DNA of 54,163 nt from Prevotella sp. ne3005 (GCF_900110085.1 NZ_FOCK01000014.1:1-54163); one strand, 5' to 3'. Counted from the first letter of the stretch, positions 22,832 through 31,764 are shown. Translations and numbers: made by a program. Notes: generated by a model not told the origin, from the letters alone.

Positions 22832-23716
22832 TCAGCGGGTATCAGCACCCCACATCATTTTCTCTCGCAAGGTATTGAAATAGCGGTGATCTGATCGCTT
22901 GACGACCTTGATATCGAAGGGGGCACGACGGAGCGTAATCCGAGTGCCCTCTTTGCATTTCTCCGATCGTCCGTCGATAGCCACGAGGAAATTGTGGGAG
23001 CGGCTCTCCACGTCGAGTTCGATGACGGAAGAGTCAGCCAATACGATGGGGCGCACATTAAGGGAATGAGGTGCTACAGCCGTCATGGAGAACACCTTGG
23101 TTCCTGGTACGATGATGGGACCGCCATTCGAGAGACTATAGGCAGTAGAACCTGTAGGCGTGCTAATCACCAGTCCGTCAGCCTGATAGGTATTAAGATA
23201 CTGACTGTTGACATTCGCACGAATGGAAATCATCGAGGCAGTGTCGCGCTTCAGGATAGCCACGTCATTGAGTGCATAACTGAAATCCCCCAACGGAGCG
23301 CCATCAGCCTCTACCTGGATCATCGCCCTCGACTCCACCGCGAAATCATCATTATGGAGTGCCTCCAGACAATGCTCAATATCGTCAGGACTAATGTCCG
23401 CCAGGAAGCCCAGTCTGCCCATATTGACACCTAAGATAGGAATATTCTTCTTCCCTACGCGGCTGGCTGCCTTCAGGAACGTGCCGTCACCACCCATTGA
23501 GATCACGAAGTCGGCATCAAAGTCATCATCGGAGAACACCTTCGTTGCCTTCACATCGAGTCGCTGGTTATCCTTCAGGAAGTAATAATACTCCATGTCG
23601 ACATAAAGCTCTGCACCAAAATTGGTGATACACGAGAGCACCTTCTGGATACTGGCTGATTTGCGTGCCTGATAAATGTTGCCCAAAAGGGCGAACCTGA
23701 GTCTGCGATGTTCCAT
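22832..23716 (-). CDS. nadK: NAD kinase
   Basis: The 294-residue protein phosphorylates NAD to NADP. The family blocks are visible: GGDGTFLKAA, GVNMGRLGFLADI, NDVAILKRD and STPTGSTAYSLSNGGPI. The start at 23716 (MEHRRLRFALLGN) follows the -7 box TATTTTTG at 23743-23736. The stop codon directly abuts that of the convergent GH3 gene, with no gap. Confidence 0.95.
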   Translation of the reverse strand: MEHRRLRFALLGNIYQARKSASIQKVLSCITNFGAELYVDMEYYYFLKDNQRLDVKATKVFSDDDFDADFVISMGGDGTFLKAASRVGKKNIPILGVNMGRLGFLADISPDDIEHCLEALHNDDFAVESRAMIQVEADGAPLGDFSYALNDVAILKRDTASMISIRANVNSQYLNTYQADGLVISTPTGSTAYSLSNGGPIIVPGTKVFSMTAVAPHSLNVRPIVLADSSVIELDVESRSHNFLVAIDGRSEKCKEGTRITLRRAPFDIKVVKRSDHRYFNTLREKMMWGADTR

Positions 23717-23735
23717 AATGTATACGTTTTGGGTG

Positions 23736-23743
23736 CAAAAATA
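23736..23743 (-). promoter_or_regulatory. -7 box of nadK
   Basis: TATTTTTG on the minus strand, 20 bases upstream of the ATG; the octamer array at 23751-23778 occupies the place of the -33 region, so array length could change promoter strength. Confidence 0.55.
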
Positions 23744-23750
23744 ACAAAAA

Positions 23751-23778
23751 ATGAAAGAATGAAAGAATGAAAGAATGA
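23751..23778. repeat. Tandem octamers between divergent nadK and pfpI-like genes
   Basis: ATGAAAGA three times, then ATGA. The array separates the nadK -7 box from the promoter of the oppositely transcribed DJ-1/PfpI gene. Confidence 0.85.
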
Positions 23779-23797
23779 TTTTTTCATTTTTATTTCG

Positions 23798-23805
23798 TAT
23801 CTTTG
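23798..23805 (+). promoter_or_regulatory. -7 box of the DJ-1/PfpI-ispD-recG operon
   Basis: TATCTTTG, 29 bases before the ATG at 23835; no exact TTTG at -33. Confidence 0.65.
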
Positions 23806-23834
23806 CGGTCAGAAAACCCAAAATAGTGAAGATT

Positions 23835-24407
23835 ATGGCAAAAGTTTATGTATTCTTAGCAGACGGTTTCGAGGATGTCGAGGCCCTGATTCCCATCGAC
23901 GTACTGCGTCGTGGCGGTGTAGAGGTTGTAACAGTCAGCACCACAGAGTTTCCACTCGTAGAATCGGCTCATGGTGTGAGCATCGAGGCCGATATCCAGT
24001 TCGATCAGGCAGACTATGCCGATGCCGACCTGCTGATGTTGCCTGGTGGCATGCCTGGTGCCAGCAACCTGTTTGAGCATGAGGGTGTCTGTCAGGCTGT
24101 GAAGGCACAGTTCGAGGCTGGCAAGAAGGTGGCTGCCATCTGTGCTGCTCCTGCTGTGGTACTCGCTCAGCTCGGTGTTCTCAATGACAAGAAGGCCACC
24201 TGCTATCCTGGCTTCGAGAAGGCACTCGACGCTGCAGGTGCCACCTACACTGGCGACTTGGTGACTGTCGATGGCAACGTGACGACAGCCGAGGGTCCCG
24301 CTGCAGCCTTCCCCTATGCCTATGAACTTCTTACTCAGCTTGTCGACAAACAGACCTCCGACCAGATTGCAGAGGGCATGCGCTTCAAGCACCTGATGGA
24401 AAAGTAA
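23835..24407 (+). CDS. DJ-1/PfpI family protein (ThiJ type)
   Basis: The 190-residue protein has the DJ-1 layout: FLADGFEDVEALIPIDVLRR (acidic residue that tunes the cysteine), LLMLPGGMPGASNL and the nucleophile elbow VAAICAAPAVV with its reactive Cys near residue 106. Such proteins act as redox-responsive chaperones, deglycases or stress proteins. It is the first gene of an operon with ispD and recG, which do not share a pathway with it, so the link is probably only co-transcription. Confidence 0.9.
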   Translation: MAKVYVFLADGFEDVEALIPIDVLRRGGVEVVTVSTTEFPLVESAHGVSIEADIQFDQADYADADLLMLPGGMPGASNLFEHEGVCQAVKAQFEAGKKVAAICAAPAVVLAQLGVLNDKKATCYPGFEKALDAAGATYTGDLVTVDGNVTTAEGPAAAFPYAYELLTQLVDKQTSDQIAEGMRFKHLMEK

Positions 24408-24434
24408 AAAGGTAAAAAAGTAAAAAGGTAAAAA
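24405..24434 (+). repeat. Octamer repeats running from the pfpI-like stop into the ispD start
   Basis: TAAAAAGG (contains the stop TAA), TAAAAAAG, TAAAAAGG, TAAAAA fill the gap to the GTG start at 24435; the following bases continue the pattern. Confidence 0.85.
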
Positions 24435-25097
24435 GTGGACTATATTATTATTGTGGCAGGAGGGAAAGGCCTGCGCATGGGAAGCGACATCCCCAAACAG
24501 TTCCTGCCCATTGGCGGGAAACCGGTCTTGATGCGCACCCTCGAGCGGTTTCGTGAATATTCAGCCGACCTGCAGATCATCCTGGTGCTTCCAGAGGCTC
24601 AACAGGCCTATTGGCAGGAGCTATGTGGGAAATACGACTTCAAAGTAAAGTATCAGTTGGCCAATGGTGGGCAGACACGCTTCCATTCTGTGCAAAACGG
24701 TCTGGCCTTAGTCCCTGACGACGCAGAAGGTGTAGTAGGCGTTCACGATGGTGTGCGCCCCTTCCCCAGCATCGAGGTCATCAAGAACTGCTACGAGACG
24801 GCCCGTACAGCCAAAGCCGTCATCCCCGTCATCCCTGTGGTAGAGACAGTGCGCCATCTGGAGGGTGACTCATCCGTCACCGTACCCCGTGGCGACTATC
24901 GTCTCGTGCAGACCCCACAGACCTTCGACATTCAGTTGCTTAAGGCTGCCAATCGTCAGCCTTACAATGATGGTTTTACTGACGATGCCTCTGTGGTGGA
25001 ATCGTATGGTCATGCCATCACCCTCGTCGAAGGAAATCGTGAGAACATCAAGATCACCACACCCTACGACCTGAAAATAGCCGAGGTGCTGATATAA
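24435..25097 (+). CDS. ispD: 2-C-methyl-D-erythritol 4-phosphate cytidylyltransferase
   Basis: The 220-residue enzyme couples CTP to MEP in the non-mevalonate isoprenoid pathway. Motifs: [20 protein letters not shown] (nucleotide-binding loop), GVHDGVRPF, and TDDASVVE near the end. The start is GTG at 24435, forced because the conserved [10 protein letters not shown] begins there and no ATG lies upstream in frame after the previous stop. The gene directly precedes recG with a 3-base gap. Confidence 0.95.
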   Translation: MDYIIIVAGGKGLRMGSDIPKQFLPIGGKPVLMRTLERFREYSADLQIILVLPEAQQAYWQELCGKYDFKVKYQLANGGQTRFHSVQNGLALVPDDAEGVVGVHDGVRPFPSIEVIKNCYETARTAKAVIPVIPVVETVRHLEGDSSVTVPRGDYRLVQTPQTFDIQLLKAANRQPYNDGFTDDASVVESYGHAITLVEGNRENIKITTPYDLKIAEVLI

Positions 25098-25100
25098 GGG

Positions 25101-27194
25101 ATGGACATACTGGAGCAAGACATCAAGTTCCTGCCGGGCGTAGGCCCCAACCGCAAGAAGATGCTGAGCAATGAGCTCGGCATCGAGACCTATGGTGACC
25201 TGCTCGAGTATTATCCTTATAAATATGTAGATCGTTCGAAGGTCTACACCATCCACGAACTGACGGGCGAAATGCCCTATGTGCAGGTAACAGGGCGTAT
25301 CCTCAGTTTTGAGTCTTTCGCCATGGGACCTCGCAAAGAGCGTGTCGTAGCCCATTTCACGGATGGCACAGGCATCTGCGATCTCACCTGGTTTAATGGC
25401 GGGAAGTATGCCAAACAGAACTATAAGATAGGTACGGAATACCTGGTCTTTGGCAAACCCACCGTCTTCAACAACCGCATCAACTTCACCCACCCCGACC
25501 TCGACGACGCCTCGAAAGTAGACATCTCCTCCATGGGGCTCCAGCCCTATTACAACACGACGGAGAAGATGAAGAAATCGGGACTGAACTCGCGCGCCAT
25601 CGAACGCCTGACAAAGACCCTCGTCGAACGTCTCCCCACCCTGCCGGAAACCCTGACAGACTTTATCATAGGCAGTCGCCACCTGATGAGTCGCGACGAG
25701 GCCTTCCGAACCATCCATTACCCACAGGAAGCCAGGAGTCTTGAGCGTGCCAGGGTGCGACTGAAGTTCGAAGAGTTGTTTTTCATCCAACTCAACATCC
25801 TCCGCTATGCCAGCGACCAGCGGCGTAAATACAGGGGATATGTCTTCTCCAAGGTGGGCGACGTCTTCAACTCTTTCTATCACAACAACCTCCCCTTCCC
25901 ATTGACGGAAGCCCAGAAGCGGGTACTCCGTGAGATTAGGGTCGACGTAGGTTCCGGGCGCCAGATGAACCGTCTGCTACAAGGCGATGTAGGCAGCGGC
26001 AAGACCCTCGTGGCGCTCATGTCCATGCTCATGGCCATCGACAATGGCTACCAGGCCTGTATCATGGCCCCTACGGAGATACTTGCCGAGCAGCATCTCC
26101 AGACCATCATGCAGTTCCTCAAGGGGATGGACATCCGTGTAGCCATGCTCACTGGCATCGTCAAGGGCAAGCGACGTGAGGAGGTGCTCGAAGGCCTGCT
26201 CGACGGTACGGTACAGATTCTCGTTGGCACCCATGCCGTCATAGAAGATACTGTGCAGTTTGCCCGTCTCGGCTTTGTCGTTGTCGACGAGCAGCACCGC
26301 TTTGGTGTCGCCCAGCGCGCCAAACTATGGAACAAGAGCCAGAATCCCCCACATGTATTGGTAATGACGGCCACCCCTATCCCCCGCACGTTGGCCATGA
26401 CCCTCTATGGCGACCTTGACGTCAGCGTCATCGATGAGTTGCCACCTGGTCGCAAGCCCGTACGCACCACCCATGTCTTCGACACCCGCATGACCTCCCT
26501 TTACGATGGCATCCGACAACAGATCCACGAGGGGCGTCAGGTGTATATCGTCTTCCCCCTTATCGAGGAGAGTGAGAAGAGCGACCTAAAGAATCTGGAG
26601 GATGGCTTTGAGGTGTTGAAAGAAGCCTTCCCAGAATTCCGTCTCAGCAAAGTGCATGGTCGCATGAAACCTAAGGACAAGGAAGAAGAGATGCAACGCT
26701 TTGTCAGTGGTGAGACGCAGATTCTTGTCGCCACCACCGTCATTGAAGTGGGTGTCAACGTGCCCAATGCCTCCGTCATGGTCATCCTTGAGGCACAGCG
26801 CTTCGGCCTTGCCCAGCTACACCAGCTCAGAGGGCGTGTTGGTCGTGGTGCCGACCAGAGCTACTGCATACTCGTCACCCCCTACAAACTCAGTGAGGAC
26901 ACCCGCAAGCGCATCGACATCATGTGCGACACCAACGACGGCTTCCGTATTGCCGAGGCCGATCTGAAGCTGCGCGGTCCTGGCGATCTTGAAGGCACCC
27001 AACAGAGCGGTATGGCCTTCGATTTGAAGATTGCAGACATTGCGCGTGACGGGCAACTCGTTCAGATGGCTCGTGACGAAGCCCAGAAAATTATCGACGA
27101 AGACCCGGAATGTAAATCCAATAAGTACGATTTGCTCTGGAATCGTTTGCGCCAATTACGCAAAACAAATATTAATTGGGCTGCGATTTCCTAG
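25101..27194 (+). CDS. recG: ATP-dependent DNA helicase RecG
   Basis: The 697-residue helicase remodels stalled replication forks. The N-terminal helix-hairpin-helix/wedge region shows LPGVGPNRKKML and an OB fold (about 60-150). The helicase core has Walker A LLQGDVGSGKT (about 293-303), DEQHRFG (motif II), TATPIPRT (III), and QLRGRVGRG (VI). Length matches the family. It is third in the operon after ispD. M23 peptidase follows on the same strand but has its own promoter. Confidence 0.97.
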   Translation: MDILEQDIKFLPGVGPNRKKMLSNELGIETYGDLLEYYPYKYVDRSKVYTIHELTGEMPYVQVTGRILSFESFAMGPRKERVVAHFTDGTGICDLTWFNGGKYAKQNYKIGTEYLVFGKPTVFNNRINFTHPDLDDASKVDISSMGLQPYYNTTEKMKKSGLNSRAIERLTKTLVERLPTLPETLTDFIIGSRHLMSRDEAFRTIHYPQEARSLERARVRLKFEELFFIQLNILRYASDQRRKYRGYVFSKVGDVFNSFYHNNLPFPLTEAQKRVLREIRVDVGSGRQMNRLLQGDVGSGKTLVALMSMLMAIDNGYQACIMAPTEILAEQHLQTIMQFLKGMDIRVAMLTGIVKGKRREEVLEGLLDGTVQILVGTHAVIEDTVQFARLGFVVVDEQHRFGVAQRAKLWNKSQNPPHVLVMTATPIPRTLAMTLYGDLDVSVIDELPPGRKPVRTTHVFDTRMTSLYDGIRQQIHEGRQVYIVFPLIEESEKSDLKNLEDGFEVLKEAFPEFRLSKVHGRMKPKDKEEEMQRFVSGETQILVATTVIEVGVNVPNASVMVILEAQRFGLAQLHQLRGRVGRGADQSYCILVTPYKLSEDTRKRIDIMCDTNDGFRIAEADLKLRGPGDLEGTQQSGMAFDLKIADIARDGQLVQMARDEAQKIIDEDPECKSNKYDLLWNRLRQLRKTNINWAAIS

Positions 27195-27239
27195 AGAAAG
27201 TGTTAAAACAACACAAAACTTTGTTAACGGAAACAGCTT

Positions 27240-27273
27240 TTTGCATGTTTTCGGAATATATTTACTACCTTTG
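27240..27273 (+). promoter_or_regulatory. Promoter of the M23 peptidase gene
   Basis: TACCTTTG at 27266-27273; TTTG at 27240-27243 with a 22-base spacer, slightly longer than usual. ATG at 27313. Confidence 0.7.
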
Positions 27274-27312
27274 CATCGTGTTTTTCACTCTAACAAGCAA
27301 ACCAGAACCCAG

Positions 27313-28275
27313 ATGATAACAAGTAAAGTCTTTAAAACAGCTGCAATATTAGCACTCATGTCATTCACTTCCATCCCTTCTCAGGGACAGGACCTCTTGG
27401 CACGTCAGGCTCCTGTTGACAGGAAAATGAAAGCTGTCGATTCCATAGTACTCAACAAACTGATTGAACAGGAAATGTTCGAAAACCCTGCAGGCGACCT
27501 CTATGATGAGTGGGACAATCAGCTCACCCATTATTCTGGTGCAGCCCTCCCCGATGAGGCCACCATCGACCTGCGCGGTTTCTGCATGCCTACCGACAGT
27601 CGTGTCGTCACCTCTAACTTCGGTGCCCGTTGGGGACGCCAGCACAAGGGTCTCGACATCAAGGTATACATTGGTGACACCATCCGCGCTGCTTTCAGTG
27701 GCAAGGTACGTGTCGTGAAATACGAGCCTCGTGGCTACGGCAAATATGTCGTCATCCGCCATTACAACGGTCTGGAGACCTACTATGGTCACATGTCCGC
27801 CCAGCTCGTCCATGAGAATCAGGAAGTCAAAGCTGGTGAGCCCATCGGCCTTGGTGGTAACACAGGTCGTAGCACAGGTTCTCACCTCCACTTCGAGACC
27901 CGTCTCTGTGGTGTGGCTCTGAACCCCGCCCTGATGTTCGACTTCCGCAATCAGGATGTCACTGGCGACTTCTACACCTTCCGCCGTAGCCGTTATGCAG
28001 CAGAGTCAGCCCAGGCTACCCGTCTGCGTGGCGCCAATGCCGGAGGTAACAGCAACAGCCGTTTCAGCTCTGATGCCGACGATGACTCCGAGCTCGCCAT
28101 CGCAGCTCCGTCAGCATCCTTCGCACCCGAGGTACACCTGCACAAGGTTAAGAAAGGTGAGACGCTCCAGGCCATTGCCCGCAAGTGTCACACCACCGTC
28201 GATGCCCTCTGTAAGCTGAACCGCATCGGCAGGAACATCCGCCTGATGCCTGGACAGATTCTAAAGTACAACTAA
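27313..28275 (+). CDS. M23 peptidase with C-terminal LysM
   Basis: The 320-residue protein has a signal peptide (about 1-26), a LytM/M23 domain (about 95-220) with zinc ligands in HKGLDI and HLHFE, and a C-terminal LysM domain (about 272-320, VKKGETLQAIARKCHTT and LMPGQILKY). It should cut peptidoglycan cross-links, or activate amidases, in the periplasm. The order catalytic domain then LysM, with an Ala/Ser-rich linker (about 232-270), is common in Bacteroidota. A terminator follows. Confidence 0.93.
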   Translation: MITSKVFKTAAILALMSFTSIPSQGQDLLARQAPVDRKMKAVDSIVLNKLIEQEMFENPAGDLYDEWDNQLTHYSGAALPDEATIDLRGFCMPTDSRVVTSNFGARWGRQHKGLDIKVYIGDTIRAAFSGKVRVVKYEPRGYGKYVVIRHYNGLETYYGHMSAQLVHENQEVKAGEPIGLGGNTGRSTGSHLHFETRLCGVALNPALMFDFRNQDVTGDFYTFRRSRYAAESAQATRLRGANAGGNSNSRFSSDADDDSELAIAAPSASFAPEVHLHKVKKGETLQAIARKCHTTVDALCKLNRIGRNIRLMPGQILKYN

Positions 28276-28294
28276 GATACAACGCCCACACAGA

Positions 28295-28324
28295 AAGCCT
28301 CAGCTGATTTGCTGAGGCTTTTTT
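28295..28324 (+). terminator. Terminator of the M23 peptidase gene
   Basis: AAGCCTCAGC (28295-28304) pairs perfectly with GCTGAGGCTT (28311-28320) around TGATTT; TTTT follows. Confidence 0.95.
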
Positions 28325-28341
28325 GTTAAGTGAGCTTTTCA

Positions 28342-28422
28342 GCCTACATGCCTACATAGAATAGCGGCAACTGACTGATATACAGCAAACTAGCATAATT
28401 GCAGCCTACATAAAGCCTACAT
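28342..28422 (+). repeat. Four GCCTACAT repeats
   Basis: GCCTACAT occurs at 28342, 28350, 28404 and 28415: two adjacent pairs, about 62 bp apart. They lie in a 340-bp gene-free stretch between the M23 terminator and the ORF6N promoter. Role unknown. Confidence 0.7.
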
Positions 28423-28437
28423 AAAAATGGGGTTTTT

Positions 28438-28541
28438 AGAGCAAAAGTGCGTCTTTTTATGCTCAAGAGACATTCTATTTGAACACGAAAAACTATCTTT
28501 TGACCCGCAAAAGACTATCTTTTCAACTCAAGAGGTTGTCC
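28438..28541 (+). repeat. Array C of about 22-bp degenerate repeats
   Basis: About five units of 20-23 bp, with cores CTATTT (near 28475), ACTATCTTTT (28492), ACTATCTTTT (28514) and a diverged GTTGTCC (28534), each preceded by a purine-rich CAAAAG or CAAGAG. The core and the GAACACGA stretch at 28481 match array A (AACACGA at 891). It lies upstream of the ORF6N gene. A small hairpin, AGAAAAC/GATA/GTTTTCT, follows at 28571-28588. Confidence 0.6.
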
Positions 28542-28607
28542 AATTACAGCCGTATTGGGACAGAGCTAGGAGAAAACGATAGTTTTCTTATTTTCTTGCC
28601 ACAAATT

Positions 28608-28638
28608 TTTGTGATGTCACAGGAATTGGTTACCTTTG
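28608..28638 (+). promoter_or_regulatory. Promoter of the ORF6N gene
   Basis: TTTG (28608-28611), 19 bases, TACCTTTG (28631-28638); ATG at 28666. Confidence 0.8.
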
Positions 28639-28665
28639 TAGCCAGTTAATTAAAAATTTGGTAAT

Positions 28666-29664
28666 ATGGAAAAGACCCCAAGGAATAATGCTGGTAAAAA
28701 AGCAAGTGAACAGGTTACGGAATGTAATAAGTTGAAAGAACCGGTCGCAATTTGCGACCAGTTAAATAATGAAGTAGAAATCATGCCAATTGAGGAGATT
28801 GATATCGCAAAGTTAATAGTTGTCGTCAGAGACCAACAAGTGCTGATTGACAGGGATTTAGCTATGCTTTACCAGGTAGAAACAAAAGTTCTGAATCAAA
28901 AAGTCAAAAGAAATATTGCTCGTTTCCCCGAAAGGTATAGATTCCAGTTGACTAAAGATGAAATGCGGGAACTGGTCACAAATTGTGACCGGTTCAAAAA
29001 CCTAAAACATTCAAATTCTCCATCATATGCTTTCACAGAACAGGGATTATCAATGCTTTCTGCTGTTCTGTCCAGCCAAAAGGCTGTTGATACAAGTATC
29101 AGAATTATGGATGCTTTTGTTGGTATGCGTCGCTACCTCTCTTCAAATGCTCACATATTTCAGCTCCTTGATCATTTGGAAATGCAACAACTTGAGAATA
29201 AGAAATGGAAGGAGCAAACTGACGAAAAAATTGACCTCATTCTTGATAAGATGGATACCAACTCCCCCAAGCTTCTAACTGAACAGATATTCGCTACAGG
29301 GTGTGTTTGGGATGCCTGGTCATACGTTTCTGATCTGGTGAGGAGTGCCAAATGGCGCATAGTGCTGATCGATAACTTTGTGGATGATCGTGTACTGTCG
29401 CTATTAGACAAACGGAGTGATGGGGTAGAGGCGATGATCCATTCCAGATACAGTGAGTCATTCCTTACCGATCTCCAGAAGCATAATGCCCAGCAACGTG
29501 AAATCAAGTTCACACAGTTGCCCCATAGGAATCATGACAGGTTCCTGATCATCGATGATGAGGTCTATCTACTTGGTGCCAGCGTGAAGGACATGGGCAT
29601 TGGCTTATGTGCCATCACCAAAATGCAAACTACTCCTGAGACAGTATTAGGCCTGTTGGATTAG
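28666..29664 (+). CDS. ORF6N-domain protein with PLD-like C-terminal domain
   Basis: The 332-residue protein has an ORF6N domain (about residues 48-160: VVVRDQQVLIDRDLAMLYQV, RFPERYRFQLTKDEMREL, YAFTEQGLSMLSAVL), a phage- and island-associated DNA-binding fold. A coiled linker (about 165-190) leads to a C-terminal domain (about 210-330) with NRHDRFLIIDD-like chemistry (HRNHDRFLIIDDEVYLLGAS), similar in pattern to single phospholipase D-type motifs. The N-terminal 40 residues hold extra copies of a VTNCDRFK-like motif. Base composition is more AT-rich than neighbouring genes, suggesting transfer. Function unknown; defence or phage regulation is possible. Confidence 0.8.
   Translation: MEKTPRNNAGKKASEQVTECNKLKEPVAICDQLNNEVEIMPIEEIDIAKLIVVVRDQQVLIDRDLAMLYQVETKVLNQKVKRNIARFPERYRFQLTKDEMRELVTNCDRFKNLKHSNSPSYAFTEQGLSMLSAVLSSQKAVDTSIRIMDAFVGMRRYLSSNAHIFQLLDHLEMQQLENKKWKEQTDEKIDLILDKMDTNSPKLLTEQIFATGCVWDAWSYVSDLVRSAKWRIVLIDNFVDDRVLSLLDKRSDGVEAMIHSRYSESFLTDLQKHNAQQREIKFTQLPHRNHDRFLIIDDEVYLLGASVKDMGIGLCAITKMQTTPETVLGLLD
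28743..28990. promoter_or_regulatory. Two perfect 8-1-8 palindromes inside the ORF6N gene
   Basis: GGTCGCAA/T/TTGCGACC (28743-28759) and GGTCACAA/A/TTGTGACC (28974-28990) share the pattern GGTCRCAA-N-TTGYGACC. They are 231 bp apart and encode VAICDQ and VTNCDR. They could be operators for the protein's own DNA-binding domain or RNA stems; both are inference. Confidence 0.65.
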
Positions 29665-29673
29665 ACTATTCTA

Positions 29674-29856
29674 TTATGCTAAAATGGGGTCTGGACAGAA
29701 GTCCTTGCGCTTGCAGTTATTATTAATGTGGCGAACTATGGATGTACGGTCAGTCTCAAACAACTCTGCCATCTGAGCCTGCGTTAACCACACCGTCTCA
29801 TTCTCCAAGCAGGTATCCGCAGAGCTCAGAAACAGGACACTGCTTTCAGACAACTC
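29674..29856 (-). pseudogene. Remnant of a RhuM-family gene
   Basis: Read on the minus strand, the frame directly following the TGA of the SpoIIE gene gives about 60 codons with ENETVWLTQAQMAELFETDR followed by TSIVRHINN, a clear match to the N-terminal helix-turn-helix of RhuM proteins (about 330 residues when whole). There is no upstream ATG, only a TTG, and the frame ends at TAA 29676-29674. The tail (CKRKDFCPDPILA) has diverged from the family. It is probably a broken relic next to the ORF6N gene; both families travel with mobile elements. Confidence 0.75.
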
Positions 29857-31764
29857 TCATTGAGAGCCTTCATAACTGAAGGCGAGCATAGTAAGGTCGT
29901 CACTCTGCTCTGTTTCTCCGACATACTGGTGGACAGCATCTGTCATAACCTCAATAAGCTGCTGAGGGGTGCCTGAGAAAGACGAGATCACATCCTCGAC
30001 ACGCTTTCTTCCAAACATCTCTTGGCGAGCATTCTCTGCCTCAGTCAGGCCATCGGTATAGAGGAAGAGTGTCGAACCTGGAGCAAGCGTGATTTCTTGT
30101 TCCGAGTATTCATGTTCTGGCATGAGACCAATGGGGAGATTGGGATCACAGGGAAGCATGGAAGCTTGGAGGTAGGGCGCATCGTGTCCTGCGTTACTGT
30201 AACGCAGATGGCCCGTCTTCAAGTCGAGCACGCCAACGAATAGCGTGACGAACATACAGCTTTCGTTGCCCTCGCAGACATTCACGTTCATCATATCCAC
30301 GATATGGCTTGGTTGTTCGGTATGGGAAGAGATGTTACGGAAGAGCGTACGGCTGACAGCCATTACCAACGAGGCAGGCACGCCTTTTCCAGATACGTCG
30401 CCAATGCAGAAGAACAGCTTCTCGTCGCGAATGAAGAAGTCGTAGAGGTCACCACCAACAGCTTTGGCAGGTGTCAGCGAAGCATAGAGCTCTATGTCAT
30501 TTCGTTGGGGGAAGGCGGGGAACGTCTTGGGTATCATGGACATCTGGATATTGTGCGCAATGTGGAGCTCACTTTCCAAGGATGCCTTCGCAGTCGTTGA
30601 CTCCTTCAGTTCTTCTATATATTGCTTCAGCGACTCTTGCATGGTGCCAAACGAATCGCGCAGCTGAGCCACTTCGTCGTCGTGCTTGAACGTGGGCAAT
30701 GGCGCGTCGAAGTTTCCTTTTGCCACCTCATTGGCCGACTCAGAGAGGAATCCCAATGGCTTAGTAATGCGGCGGATGCTCCAACTTATGAAGAAGAAGA
30801 TGACCAGACAACCAATCACCATGCTGAACAGGATGAATAAGGCAAGTATGAAACCCCACATAAACACAAGGGTGCGATGCTGTACGACAGCCACTCGCCA
30901 ATCTGTAAAGGGTATTGGTTTGAAATTAACATAATAAGGTGTGCCCTTCAGGTCTTTCATTTCTAGTTCGGAGAACACGTTCTCTTGCTCTGCTTTGAGG
31001 ATATTGACGTCAAGGGAGTCTGATCCCAAGATCCTGTTCCCCTTGTTGTCGATGATTTGGATAGAGAAGATGTTATTACCTTCACGATCCTGTATGCTTT
31101 CATCGCTGTCGAAGAATTCTCTTTTAACCGTTTCCTCCACCTCGTCCATGACGGTGTTAATCCACAAATACTTCACGTCAACGCCATACACACCCACCTT
31201 GCGACCCTGAGGATCAACGATGGGCAGCACGTAGCTGCAGTACGTAGCACTGTCGATGGAGTTATCAAAATAGGGGTGTGTCAGATACCCTTCATGCTGT
31301 CTGTCCAGACTTATTCCTTTCTTATACCAAGGGCCATTGAAGTAGTCGTGGCTTGGTGAACCAATCTGCCTGCGCTCAAGACGAGTACTGTCGACATGGT
31401 AAAGATAGGCCTCAAACCAGCGGCCCTGACTTTTGAAATAGTCAGGCTCAAAGGCGGCAAAGCAGCCAATGAATTTATCATTCACATATATCTCGCGTTC
31501 CAAGGCATCAAAGACCTGTTCCGGGCTCCCTAAGTTTCTCTCAATCTCGGCACGGTTATTGGCCGCCGCTATTTGCACGGCCCGAAGCATCGACTCGATC
31601 CTGCCCACTACCCCGTTAACAACATACTGCCCTCGCATGCTGCTGTTCATGAGCGAAGTATTAAAGACAGAAAAAAGTATGGTTCCTATGATCAGCACAT
31701 AGAAGAACGACATAATCCCGATAACGCGCCAAGTGATACGACGCGACAGTTTGCTCTTACTCAT
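29857..31764 (-). CDS. SpoIIE-type phosphatase with extracytoplasmic sensor and HAMP
   Basis: The 635-residue protein has a membrane helix at about 12-35, a Cache-like extracytoplasmic sensor (about 40-295), a second helix (about 303-328, FILALFILFSMVIGCLVIFF), a HAMP domain (about 330-385) and a PP2C/SpoIIE phosphatase (about 415-630; VGGDLYDFF, IGDVSGKGVPASLVMA, NAGHDAPYL, LTEAENARQEMFG). It should dephosphorylate a STAS protein in response to an external signal, as RsbU does. Its start overlaps the RsbW-like gene by 8 bp, and the STAS gene lies in the same operon. Confidence 0.92.
   Translation of the reverse strand: MSKSKLSRRITWRVIGIMSFFYVLIIGTILFSVFNTSLMNSSMRGQYVVNGVVGRIESMLRAVQIAAANNRAEIERNLGSPEQVFDALEREIYVNDKFIGCFAAFEPDYFKSQGRWFEAYLYHVDSTRLERRQIGSPSHDYFNGPWYKKGISLDRQHEGYLTHPYFDNSIDSATYCSYVLPIVDPQGRKVGVYGVDVKYLWINTVMDEVEETVKREFFDSDESIQDREGNNIFSIQIIDNKGNRILGSDSLDVNILKAEQENVFSELEMKDLKGTPYYVNFKPIPFTDWRVAVVQHRTLVFMWGFILALFILFSMVIGCLVIFFFISWSIRRITKPLGFLSESANEVAKGNFDAPLPTFKHDDEVAQLRDSFGTMQESLKQYIEELKESTTAKASLESELHIAHNIQMSMIPKTFPAFPQRNDIELYASLTPAKAVGGDLYDFFIRDEKLFFCIGDVSGKGVPASLVMAVSRTLFRNISSHTEQPSHIVDMMNVNVCEGNESCMFVTLFVGVLDLKTGHLRYSNAGHDAPYLQASMLPCDPNLPIGLMPEHEYSEQEITLAPGSTLFLYTDGLTEAENARQEMFGRKRVEDVISSFSGTPQQLIEVMTDAVHQYVGETEQSDDLTMLAFSYEGSQ

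Noticed and set aside
24870..25883. Open frame of 337 codons antisense to the ispD/recG junction
   Set aside because: It spans two well-supported genes on the opposite strand and shows no motif or start signal.
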